Assembly: GCA_043785585.1 (NCBI GenBank)
Contig: JAYVXB010000377.1
Coordinates: forward strand, 1 to 5,431
Direction of reading: 5' to 3'
Origin: JBBQXV01 sp043785585
GTDB lineage: Bacteria > Myxococcota_A > Polyangia > Polyangiales > Polyangiaceae
DNA: 5,431 nucleotides
The notes under the pieces: generated by a model
Told to the model about the DNA's origin: nothing
What the model saw: the letters and a program-made list of their open reading frames with translations, nothing else
Databases searched by the model: none
Program-made: the position numbers and the translations under genes
Shown here: in pieces, positions 1 to 5,431 of the stretch
Numbering within the stretch: the first letter of the stretch is position 1
Layout of the letters: the number at the start of each line of letters is the position of its first letter

Positions 1-116
1 TGCTTCTCGCCTTCTTCGTCGATGCCGAGCGCGATGACGACGAGATGCAGTCCGTCGGGATGACGGTTCTTCTCGCAGGGTGCTGACTCGACTCGAACCG
101 CGTCCGCTTTGTTCAT
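1..116 (-). CDS. Partial open frame at left edge, possible IS256/IS1249-like transposase fragment
   Basis: On the minus strand an ATG at 114-116 opens 38 codons that run off the left edge. The distinctive stretch is DGLHLVVIALGIDEEGEK, and the next codon begins with CA (His or Gln). From memory this resembles the 'VVVALGID..G.KHVLGL' segment that follows the first catalytic Asp in IS256/IS1249-type mutator transposases. In an intact transposase that segment lies well over 100 residues from the N terminus, whereas here it is about 20 residues from the ATG. If the resemblance is real, the copy is truncated or the true frame enters from further upstream: the frame stays open to at least position 257. 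No Shine-Dalgarno sequence precedes the ATG. A plus-strand frame ending at a TGA at 84-86 is the competing reading. Identity is unproven. Confidence 0.3.
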   Translation of the reverse strand, partial: MNKADAVRVESAPCEKNRHPDGLHLVVIALGIDEEGEK

Positions 117-253
117 CAGCGAACGATTCGTTCGTCGAGTGCGAACGGTGCGGATCCATCGCGGCGAGGCTGACGCCTCCGCAACGCAGCACGCACGACG
201 TGGAACGAGATCGCCGACAGCAAGGTCGCGCGCCAGGCGACCGCCTGCGCCCG

Positions 254-2008
254 TCACGCCCACTGGATGCGATAGCTCACGGACTCCGCGGCGCGCGCGT
301 CCGGGGATTGACGCATCCACGTGCGCGTGCAAAAACGATCGAGCACCGCCATCGCCAAGCCGCCGAGCGCGTGCCGAAAGAACTCGCTCTCGGCGAGTGG
401 GATGCCGACAACATCGATGTGCGCGTCCTTTGGCCCGGCTTTCGCGATGGTGACAGCACCGCCGTTGAACGCACGCAGCCAAAAGCGTTGGAGCAGCGCC
501 AACACCGTCCACGGCGTCGTCCCCCATGCGCGTGCCATACGCGTGACGGTGCCGAGGAGTGTCCCCTCCACACGTGACGCCGTGTTGCGTCCAATGGCCA
601 CGATGGAACGCTGAGACAGCGCGAGAGCGTCGCATGCCGCGTAGTGCGCTTTCGCGAGCTCGATTGGCAGCCACGTTCCGACAACCGAGCGCATCACCTG
701 GTCGTGAAGCTCACGCGGCAACGCTTGGCGATACGCCTCTTCGTGACCGGCTTCCTTGACCGACGCGAACGACGAGAGAAGCACCGTGCTGCGCACCTGG
801 GTCGCGACGACGATGTCCGCGGGGGCCGCGAGGATGGTCTCGAGCTCCGCCCCGGAAGACGCGCGACGCACGGGCGAACGCAATCGCGAAACACGTTTGA
901 CCGGCAGAGGGGTCGACGCCGTCAAGACGACGGTGGCCGCGTCATCGTGCGCACCATCGCGCGCCCGAGTGGGCGATGCACGGTTTGCCGGCACGGCCAC
1001 GGACGATGGCGAGCTGCGCATTCGCAACACTTCGCGCACCTTCTCGCGGCGCCTCGCGAGGAATTCCATGCACGTGCGCTGAACGTACGCGGCCACGCAT
1101 TCCCGACCCACGAGACGACTGCCGAGCGCTTCGACGATCCGCCCACGCAGCTCGTGGGCCGTCGAGACTCGCGCCGACGGATCACGTACGAGCGCGCTTG
1201 CGATGGCAGCGTCCAGCGCGAGCGGCACGTCGGGCAAGACGCTGCGCAACGCTGGCAACGCAGCAGCGTCGTCGATCGCCATCGCGTCCTCGTCGGTCGC
1301 GAAGAGCCGGCGCGACGCAAATGCTTCCCACGCGACGACGCCTGCGGCCCAGACGTCCGCACGCCGGTCGATGGCACGCCCCCTCAGTTGCTCGGGCGCC
1401 GCGTAGCGCACCTTCCCTTTGAAGACGCCCGTCCGCGTCACCCCCTTTCGTCCGACGAGCTTCGCGATGCCGAAGTCGGCGAGCCGTGCGATGCCGTCCA
1501 CACCCACGATGACGTTGTGCGGCGAAAAATCGCGGTGAACGAGATCGAGCGGCGCGCCCTCGCTGGTTCGCGCCTCGTGCGCCGCGTGAAGTCCCTCGAG
1601 CGCGTCGACGACGATGCGCGCGGCGACCTCGAACGGTACGCTGTCTCCAGCCCGTTCCTCACGCGCCATGAGGCCCGCGAGCGTGTCCCCCTCGACGTAT
1701 TCCATCACCAGGTAAACACCGAAAAGGTCGTCACCCGCATCGAGGACGGACACGATGTTCACGTGACGAAGGTTCGACGCGAGCAGCGCTTCGTCGAGGA
1801 CATCGGTCGCGGAGTCGGGCTCGTCGAGCAAGTGCGGGTGCGTCAGCTTGAGCGCCACCTCCCGCTCGAACCCGCGTGCGCCGTGGAGACGCGCCAGAAA
1901 GACGGTCGCCGCGCCGCCGCTGCCGATCGGCACGAGAAGCTCGTAGCGGCCGATCGCATCCGGGTGCGGCCAGGACGCCGGCTCGCCAGATTTTCGCTCG
2001 GTTGCCAT
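254..2008 (-). CDS. Eukaryote-like Ser/Thr protein kinase with C-terminal accessory domain
   Basis: This is a cytoplasmic protein kinase of 584 residues that transfers phosphate from ATP to Ser/Thr of partner proteins. All catalytic landmarks are visible: glycine loop GSGGAATV (29-36), ATP-binding Lys54 in VALK, alpha-C Glu73, HRD 158-160 with Asn165, DFG 178-180, APE 204-206, Asp218 and Arg280. The activation loop carries Thr191 and Thr193, likely autophosphorylation sites. The catalytic loop reads HRDFSPHN, so the usual Lys two residues after the Asp is Ser162, a variant I recall from many myxobacterial kinases. A low-complexity linker (about 330-395) joins a C-terminal domain (about 398-584) that ends in SYRIQW and resembles the myxobacterial DUF2378/TIGR02265 family, though that match is from memory. 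No membrane segment is seen, so the kinase is probably soluble. ATG at 2008 is preceded by a weak GGACGG-type ribosome site. It is divergent to the FHA activator gene. Confidence 0.93.
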   Translation of the reverse strand: MATERKSGEPASWPHPDAIGRYELLVPIGSGGAATVFLARLHGARGFEREVALKLTHPHLLDEPDSATDVLDEALLASNLRHVNIVSVLDAGDDLFGVYLVMEYVEGDTLAGLMAREERAGDSVPFEVAARIVVDALEGLHAAHEARTSEGAPLDLVHRDFSPHNVIVGVDGIARLADFGIAKLVGRKGVTRTGVFKGKVRYAAPEQLRGRAIDRRADVWAAGVVAWEAFASRRLFATDEDAMAIDDAAALPALRSVLPDVPLALDAAIASALVRDPSARVSTAHELRGRIVEALGSRLVGRECVAAYVQRTCMEFLARRREKVREVLRMRSSPSSVAVPANRASPTRARDGAHDDAATVVLTASTPLPVKRVSRLRSPVRRASSGAELETILAAPADIVVATQVRSTVLLSSFASVKEAGHEEAYRQALPRELHDQVMRSVVGTWLPIELAKAHYAACDALALSQRSIVAIGRNTASRVEGTLLGTVTRMARAWGTTPWTVLALLQRFWLRAFNGGAVTIAKAGPKDAHIDVVGIPLAESEFFRHALGGLAMAVLDRFCTRTWMRQSPDARAAESVSYRIQWA

Positions 2009-2170
2009 CTACCCGTCCGATGATACCGGCTTTCGTCAGCGGCGGTTCCTCTGTGAAGCGCCCTGGGACGGTCGCGGTCGGTGTTGTTGTTCGCCGCGCT
2101 CTCCACGCGCGCACCGGGTGCATCAGAGGGCGCGCGGCCGGATCGGTTTCGTCGTGGTAGTTTCGCTCGC
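2009..2170. promoter_or_regulatory. Divergent intergenic region between kinase and FHA activator
   Basis: This 162-bp region must hold the promoters of both divergent genes. I see no convincing -24/-12 (GG-N10-GC) element and no clear -35/-10 pair. A short inverted repeat, GCACC-G-GGTGC, sits at 2111-2121 and could be an operator, but it is short enough to be chance. Proximity would allow joint regulation of kinase and activator, including feedback by the activator, but the sequence does not show this directly. Confidence 0.4.
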
Positions 2171-3523
2171 ATGGAGGGTTCCCACGATGCCGACGAGCCC
2201 ACATCGACGATAGTCGTCACGTGTGACACGGATGCTGATGCTGCGTTCGATGTCGAGGTGGCGTCCGGCGCGGATACGGGCGCTCGGGCGGCGATCGACT
2301 CGCATGCGTCTGCGCTTCTCGTCGGAACGAGCACGACGTGCGGGCTGCGGTTGAAGGATCCGGCCGTGTCGCGACGTCACGCGTCCCTGGAATCTCATGG
2401 CGGGCATCTCGTCGTACGGGATCTCGCATCGCGTAACGGAACGTTCTGCGGCGGCGTGCGCATCGGCGAGGCATTCCTTCGCGGTGGCGAAACGCTGCGC
2501 CTCGGCGACACTGAGCTTCGCGTAAGCGTGCGCACGACGGGGCAATCCAAACGCGCCGTGTCTGTGCCGCGTCTCTCGGGCGTCAATCGCTTCGGCTACG
2601 CGGTTGGCGCGAGCGTCGCGATGCGACGTCTTTTCCCACTCTTCGAGCGCCTCGCGGCATCTGATGTCAGCGTCGTCATTGAAGGCGAGACAGGAACGGG
2701 TAAGGAGGTCCTCGCTCGCTCACTTCACGAGGAGGGCCCGCGGGCGAAGCATCCCTTCGTCGTGTTCGATTGCACGGCGGTTGCCGCCTCGCTCCTCGAA
2801 GCGGAGCTCTTCGGTCACGTACGTGGCGCGTTCACCGGCGCGGTCGCCTCCCGTAGAGGAGTCTTCGAACAGGCGCACGGCGGCACGTTGTTTCTCGACG
2901 AGATCGGTGATCTCGAGCTCGCGATGCAGCCCAAGCTGCTCCGCGCGATCGAACGTCGCGAGGTGAGGCCCGTCGGGAGCGAGAGGGTTCTCCCCATCGA
3001 CGTGCGTCTTGTGGCTGCGACGCGGCGCGATCTCGACCGCGAGGTCGAGCACGGAAGATTTCGCGACGATCTATTTCATCGACTCGCGGTCACCCGCGTC
3101 TCGCTGCCGCCGCTTCGCGAGCGCGTTGGCGACGTCGTTCTGCTCGCGAAGTGGTTCTGGCGAGAGCTCGGCGGCGCAGGCGCGCCGAGCGAGACGCTTC
3201 TCGCGCGGTGGGAGAGTGCGCCGTGGACGGGCAACGTGCGCGAGCTCCGCAACGCCGTCGCGCGCCAGCTTGCGCTCGGAGACGCGGACGATGCGGCACG
3301 AGCCTCCGTAGCCGCGCCGTCGTCGCAGGACTTCTTCGCGTCGGTACTCGCTTCGCGGCTGCCGCTCGCCGATGCGCGGCAGCGCGTCGTTGACGAGCTG
3401 GAGCGCCGGTACCTCACGCAGGTGCTGGCGGAGAACGGTGGAAGCGTCACGCGCGCCGCGGAAGCATCGAAGATCGCCCGACGCCACTTCCATCGACTTC
3501 GCGCGAAGTCGACGCAGAAGTGA
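2171..3523 (+). CDS. FHA-domain sigma54-dependent transcriptional activator (bacterial enhancer-binding protein)
   Basis: This 450-residue activator couples recognition of a phosphothreonine partner to transcription by sigma54 RNA polymerase. The N-terminal FHA domain (about 49-118) has VSRRH (66-70) and SRNGT (87-91). The first motif reads VGTS instead of the usual GR. The AAA+ domain (about 142-370) has Walker A GETGTGKE (172-179), an intact sigma54-contact loop GAFTGA (219-224), Walker B FLDE (241-244), the arginine-finger region RFRDDLFHRL (296-305) and the sensor II region WTGNVREL (352-359). A Fis-type helix-turn-helix lies at about 405-445. No response-receiver domain is present, so FHA replaces the usual input. 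ATG at 2171 is preferred because the FHA domain follows directly. A GTG at 2081 would add 30 residues of unconvincing sequence. The ribosome site is weak. The neighbouring divergent kinase is the obvious candidate partner. Confidence 0.95.
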   Translation: MEGSHDADEPTSTIVVTCDTDADAAFDVEVASGADTGARAAIDSHASALLVGTSTTCGLRLKDPAVSRRHASLESHGGHLVVRDLASRNGTFCGGVRIGEAFLRGGETLRLGDTELRVSVRTTGQSKRAVSVPRLSGVNRFGYAVGASVAMRRLFPLFERLAASDVSVVIEGETGTGKEVLARSLHEEGPRAKHPFVVFDCTAVAASLLEAELFGHVRGAFTGAVASRRGVFEQAHGGTLFLDEIGDLELAMQPKLLRAIERREVRPVGSERVLPIDVRLVAATRRDLDREVEHGRFRDDLFHRLAVTRVSLPPLRERVGDVVLLAKWFWRELGGAGAPSETLLARWESAPWTGNVRELRNAVARQLALGDADDAARASVAAPSSQDFFASVLASRLPLADARQRVVDELERRYLTQVLAENGGSVTRAAEASKIARRHFHRLRAKSTQK

Positions 3524-3524
3524 C

Positions 3525-3833
3525 CTCGCGAGTATCTACAGGTTCGCGACGAGTCGAGTGGCCGATTCGTACGTGAACGAGTTGGGCGTGCGAACGGACG
3601 GCACCGTACGCTGGTGGCTGGACGGTACGCTGCAAGGCGATTACACGGACATGGTGAACTATGGGCCGGGGCCATTCGTCGGTTGGACCTGGACGCAAAC
3701 GTGGTACGGCCCGGACTGTGGCGGACCCAACAATCTGGGACCGGGAGGAACCACGTGCTTGCCCGGTATTGCGCCGGTGAACACCAAAGATTGGTATTGG
3801 TGGATGGACCATCTTCGCATCAGCACACGCTGA
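3525..3833 (+). pseudogene. 3' remnant of a secreted jelly-roll (ConA-like) protein
   Basis: A frame ending at the TGA at 3831-3833 encodes an aromatic-rich sequence unlike the flanking genes: GTVRWWLDGTLQGDYTDM, then a Gly/Pro/Asn loop with two Cys 14 residues apart (likely a disulfide), ending WYWWMDHLRISTR. The pattern 'G.V.WW.DG...G.Y...' followed by a terminal 'DH..IS' strand is typical of the last strands of bacterial ConA-like jelly-roll domains in secreted polysaccharide lyases or lectins. No signal peptide, ATG start or ribosome site precedes it. The best in-frame start is GTG at 3558, giving 91 residues without a secretion signal. The frame continues open backwards into the activator gene, which is chance in GC-rich DNA. 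I read it as the C-terminal end of a gene whose 5' part was lost just after the activator stop. A small intact gene from GTG 3558 is the alternative. Confidence 0.6.
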
Positions 3834-3868
3834 CCGCACATGGACGCCGCCGCATCACCGACCCGCGA

Positions 3869-4132
3869 CTACCGGTCGACGTCGCAACTGTCGGTGCCGC
3901 ACTGCGTCCTTCCGCAGTCGTTGCATTGGAAGGCCACAGTCGCGCGGTGACGCACAGGAAAGGCAATCGATCGAACCACCGCGACTCCAAATGAACAGCC
4001 GCACTCGTCGCAGCACGGCGTGAGGTCGTAGAGGAGCGGATAGGCGGGCAGAAAATCGACCTCGGTTTGCGCGTCGTCCGGGCCCTCTTCCCAGAGGTTT
4101 TCAAAGACAAACTGACGATGCCGATGGGGCAT
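3869..4132 (-). CDS. Small Cys-rich protein with zinc-ribbon-like pattern
   Basis: This is an 87-residue protein of unknown function. With ATG at 4132 (a GGTGA ribosome-site match 5 bases upstream) the Cys residues fall at 40, 41, 44 and 46 and at 70, 73, 78 and 83. The pairs C41-x2-C44 and C70-x2-C73 are separated by 25 residues, the layout of a zinc ribbon, which is a small metal-binding fold used in nucleic-acid or protein contacts. The N-terminal part is acidic and aromatic (FENLWEEGPDD), and no signal peptide or membrane segment is seen. An ATG at 4138 adds two residues and a GTG at 4192 adds 20, but neither has a good ribosome site. The hydrolase-lectin gene ends 82 bases upstream of this start on the same strand, so co-transcription is possible. 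No family is recognised, and opposing frames in the same DNA are less protein-like. Confidence 0.55.
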   Translation of the reverse strand: MPHRHRQFVFENLWEEGPDDAQTEVDFLPAYPLLYDLTPCCDECGCSFGVAVVRSIAFPVRHRATVAFQCNDCGRTQCGTDSCDVDR

Positions 4133-4214
4133 GTTCATCACCGACGTGGGGAAGGTGCGTTCCGTCCGCCGCTCGAGCGCGGCCGCCTGCACCTAGGGAG
4201 GTACTTCGATCAGA

Positions 4215-5431
4215 TCAGTGGCAGCATGAATTGCTCGCCCAAATGGCTTTTGGTGCGTAGATGACGAGGTTGCCGTCGCTCTGCATGACCAATGTGGCCC
4301 CGGAGGCGCTCGAGTTGGAGCTCCAGCGCACCCCTCCAGTCAGCCCTTCAACAGTCAGCCTCCCATCGACAAAGTTGGCGATGTTGGCATTCGTTCCCCG
4401 AGTCCCACTCGCCCAAAGCGCCAGCGTCCCTTGGTAGAGAACGAGATTGCCGTCGCTCTGCATCACCAGCGTGAACCGTTTGTCGCAACTCGTTAGGGAC
4501 TCGCCCACTCGGAGCGTGGCCCCGCTTGTGAGTTCGCAGCCCGCCGGTGACGGTGACGGTGGTGGTGGTTGTGGTGGTGCTGAACCGGGCCGCGTGAGCG
4601 TCAAGGTGTAAGCGTCGTTCGAAGAACCGTTGAGCAATACGTCTACTGCTCCTCCGCTGACGGCGTAGTCCGCGTCGATCAGAGGGAGAGGCGCGGCCAA
4701 CGGGTTCGCATAGGTCAAAGGAATGCGCTTCGCGACAACGTGCACCTTGTCGCCGCTGACGAGATACGGCGCCGAAGCTTGAATATTCTTGATATGCGTC
4801 GCTATCGTGGGCACGCCGCTGACCCCCGGGTTGACCCTGCCGACGAGGATTTGTGCCGCCTGCGTCGCTGCATTCCTTCCTGCGATCGCGTCGGCGTGTG
4901 CCGACGGCGTGACCCCTACCAACGTGCCGGTGATGTCGGCATAGCTCTTGTAAACCCACCAATGCCCACGGGGCTTCTTGTCGGTCTGCGTGAGGAGTCC
5001 GTCAAGAGAGATGTTCTCGCAATTGCTGACTCCGTTGCCGTCGTCCCAACAAGCGTGAGCGGCGCTTTCCACACCCGATCTTTGCATGGACGCCAAGTAG
5101 CCCAACGTAACGCCAGGAGAACGCTGGGAGGCATTGACGAGATATTCATTGATGGAAATTCGCGGGATGGAAATGCCATTCGCGGTCATGAATCGACGGA
5201 TGTCGGCCACGTCTTGCGTCAATCTAGTGGGCGTCTCGAACTCGTGCCAAGACAGTACGTTTGGAAGCACGTTGTTGGCCTTGGCATAGAGCAAAAAGCT
5301 CTTGAGCGCGGGCCCATAAGAGCCGAAGCTCGGGCCCACGATGGTTGCGCTAGGCTCGATCGAGCGGACATGGTTGTAGGTTCGCCGCCACGTCTCTCTA
5401 AACTGATCCGTGCTGGGCGCCCAGAAGTGCT
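4215..5431 (-). CDS. Glycoside hydrolase (clan GH-A, GH39-like) with C-terminal bulb-type lectin domain, 5' end missing
   Basis: The last 404 residues of a probably secreted carbohydrate-degrading enzyme are visible, and the frame continues past the right edge. The frame is open upstream of the GTG at 5339, reading HFWAPSTDQFRETW and then IEPSATIVGP. This is the usual text just after the acid/base 'NEP' strand of clan GH-A barrels, so 5339 is not the start. WHEF, then ISINEYL with a candidate nucleophile Glu (codon 5145-5147), and later HWWVYKSYAD fit the later barrel strands and a GH39-like arrangement. A beta-rich accessory region follows, then a Pro-rich linker (about 4542-4589). Last comes a bulb-lectin domain (about 4218-4538) with two QxDxNxVxY sugar-binding motifs, QSDGNLVLY (4434-4460) and QSDGNLVIY (4257-4283). 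The catalytic acid/base and any signal peptide lie outside the window. The substrate cannot be told from the sequence. Confidence 0.85.
   Translation of the reverse strand, partial: HFWAPSTDQFRETWRRTYNHVRSIEPSATIVGPSFGSYGPALKSFLLYAKANNVLPNVLSWHEFETPTRLTQDVADIRRFMTANGISIPRISINEYLVNASQRSPGVTLGYLASMQRSGVESAAHACWDDGNGVSNCENISLDGLLTQTDKKPRGHWWVYKSYADITGTLVGVTPSAHADAIAGRNAATQAAQILVGRVNPGVSGVPTIATHIKNIQASAPYLVSGDKVHVVAKRIPLTYANPLAAPLPLIDADYAVSGGAVDVLLNGSSNDAYTLTLTRPGSAPPQPPPPSPSPAGCELTSGATLRVGESLTSCDKRFTLVMQSDGNLVLYQGTLALWASGTRGTNANIANFVDGRLTVEGLTGGVRWSSNSSASGATLVMQSDGNLVIYAPKAIWASNSCCH
4257..4463 (-). repeat. Intragenic repeat encoding the two conserved lectin sugar-binding motifs
   Basis: An identical 17-base stretch, ttgccgtcgctctgcat on the plus strand, occurs at 4270-4286 and 4447-4463. 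The copies are 177 bases (59 codons) apart in the same reading frame, and both encode the MQSDGN core of a QxDxNxVxY motif. Similarity continues on both sides. The degenerate middle unit lies between them at 4347-4373. This fits internal duplication of the lectin's sub-domains. Confidence 0.7.

Noticed and set aside
80..614. Several overlapping plus-strand open frames at the left end
   Set aside because: They are Arg/Pro/Ala-rich, overlap the kinase 3' end and each other, and show no domain or ribosome site. They are typical of stop-poor GC-rich DNA.
644..2023. A 459-codon plus-strand open frame opposite the kinase gene
   Set aside because: It is the antisense shadow of the kinase: Arg/His-rich, no recognisable domain, while the minus strand carries every kinase motif in order.
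2081..2170. GTG at 2081 as the activator start
   Set aside because: The extra 30 residues are unlike a domain or signal, and the ATG at 2171 sits directly before the FHA domain.
2150..2175. Possible -24/-12 sigma54 promoter (TGG...CGC) before the activator
   Set aside because: The GG-to-GC spacing is one base too long and the element would overlap the start codon.
3834..3868. Convergent gap between the jelly-roll remnant and the Cys-rich gene, checked for a bidirectional terminator
   Set aside because: It is 35 bases with no convincing stem-loop or T-run.
3614..3994. A 126-codon plus-strand open frame across the jelly-roll remnant and Cys-rich gene
   Set aside because: It has no protein-like pattern and conflicts with the clearer aromatic-rich frame and the Cys-patterned minus-strand frame.
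4193..4214. Possible terminator between the hydrolase and Cys-rich genes
   Set aside because: Only a CCTAGG palindrome is present. There is no GC-rich hairpin followed by a T-run on either strand.
4348..4962. A 204-codon minus-strand open frame inside the hydrolase gene
   Set aside because: It is a frame-shifted shadow (Arg/Thr-rich, with a Thr run from the Pro-linker codons). The lectin and hydrolase motifs lie in the other frame.

Overview
The window is GC-rich DNA that most likely comes from a myxobacterium (Myxococcota, probably Polyangia). This is inferred from gene content: a eukaryote-like Ser/Thr kinase of the 'HRDxSPxN' type with a C-terminal domain resembling a family restricted to myxobacteria, a divergent FHA-domain sigma54 activator, and a secreted carbohydrate-active protein with a bulb-type lectin domain. 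No rRNA, tRNA or CRISPR array was seen.

Layout. Positions 1-116 (minus) hold the start of an open frame that runs off the left edge. Its sequence vaguely recalls IS256/IS1249-type transposases. Positions 254-2008 (minus) encode a complete 584-residue Ser/Thr protein kinase. A 162-bp divergent intergenic region (2009-2170) separates it from a complete 450-residue FHA-AAA+-Fis transcription activator on the plus strand (2171-3523). Immediately after its stop lies the 3' end of a gene for a probable secreted jelly-roll (ConA-like) protein (to 3833), with no proper start or signal peptide. It looks like a gene remnant. On the minus strand follow a small cysteine-rich, zinc-ribbon-like protein (3869-4132) and, just upstream of it, the 3' two-thirds or so of a clan GH-A-like glycoside hydrolase with a Pro-rich linker and a C-terminal bulb-lectin domain (4215 to the right edge, 5' end missing).

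How the parts may work together. The kinase and the FHA activator are divergently transcribed neighbours. FHA domains bind phosphothreonine, so the simplest model is that the kinase, or a protein it phosphorylates, is read by the FHA domain, which then gates sigma54-dependent transcription. This is inference from domain content and position. The right half (hydrolase-lectin, jelly-roll fragment, Cys-rich protein) looks like accessory cargo of less uniform origin. The fragment abutting the activator stop suggests a past deletion or recombination there.
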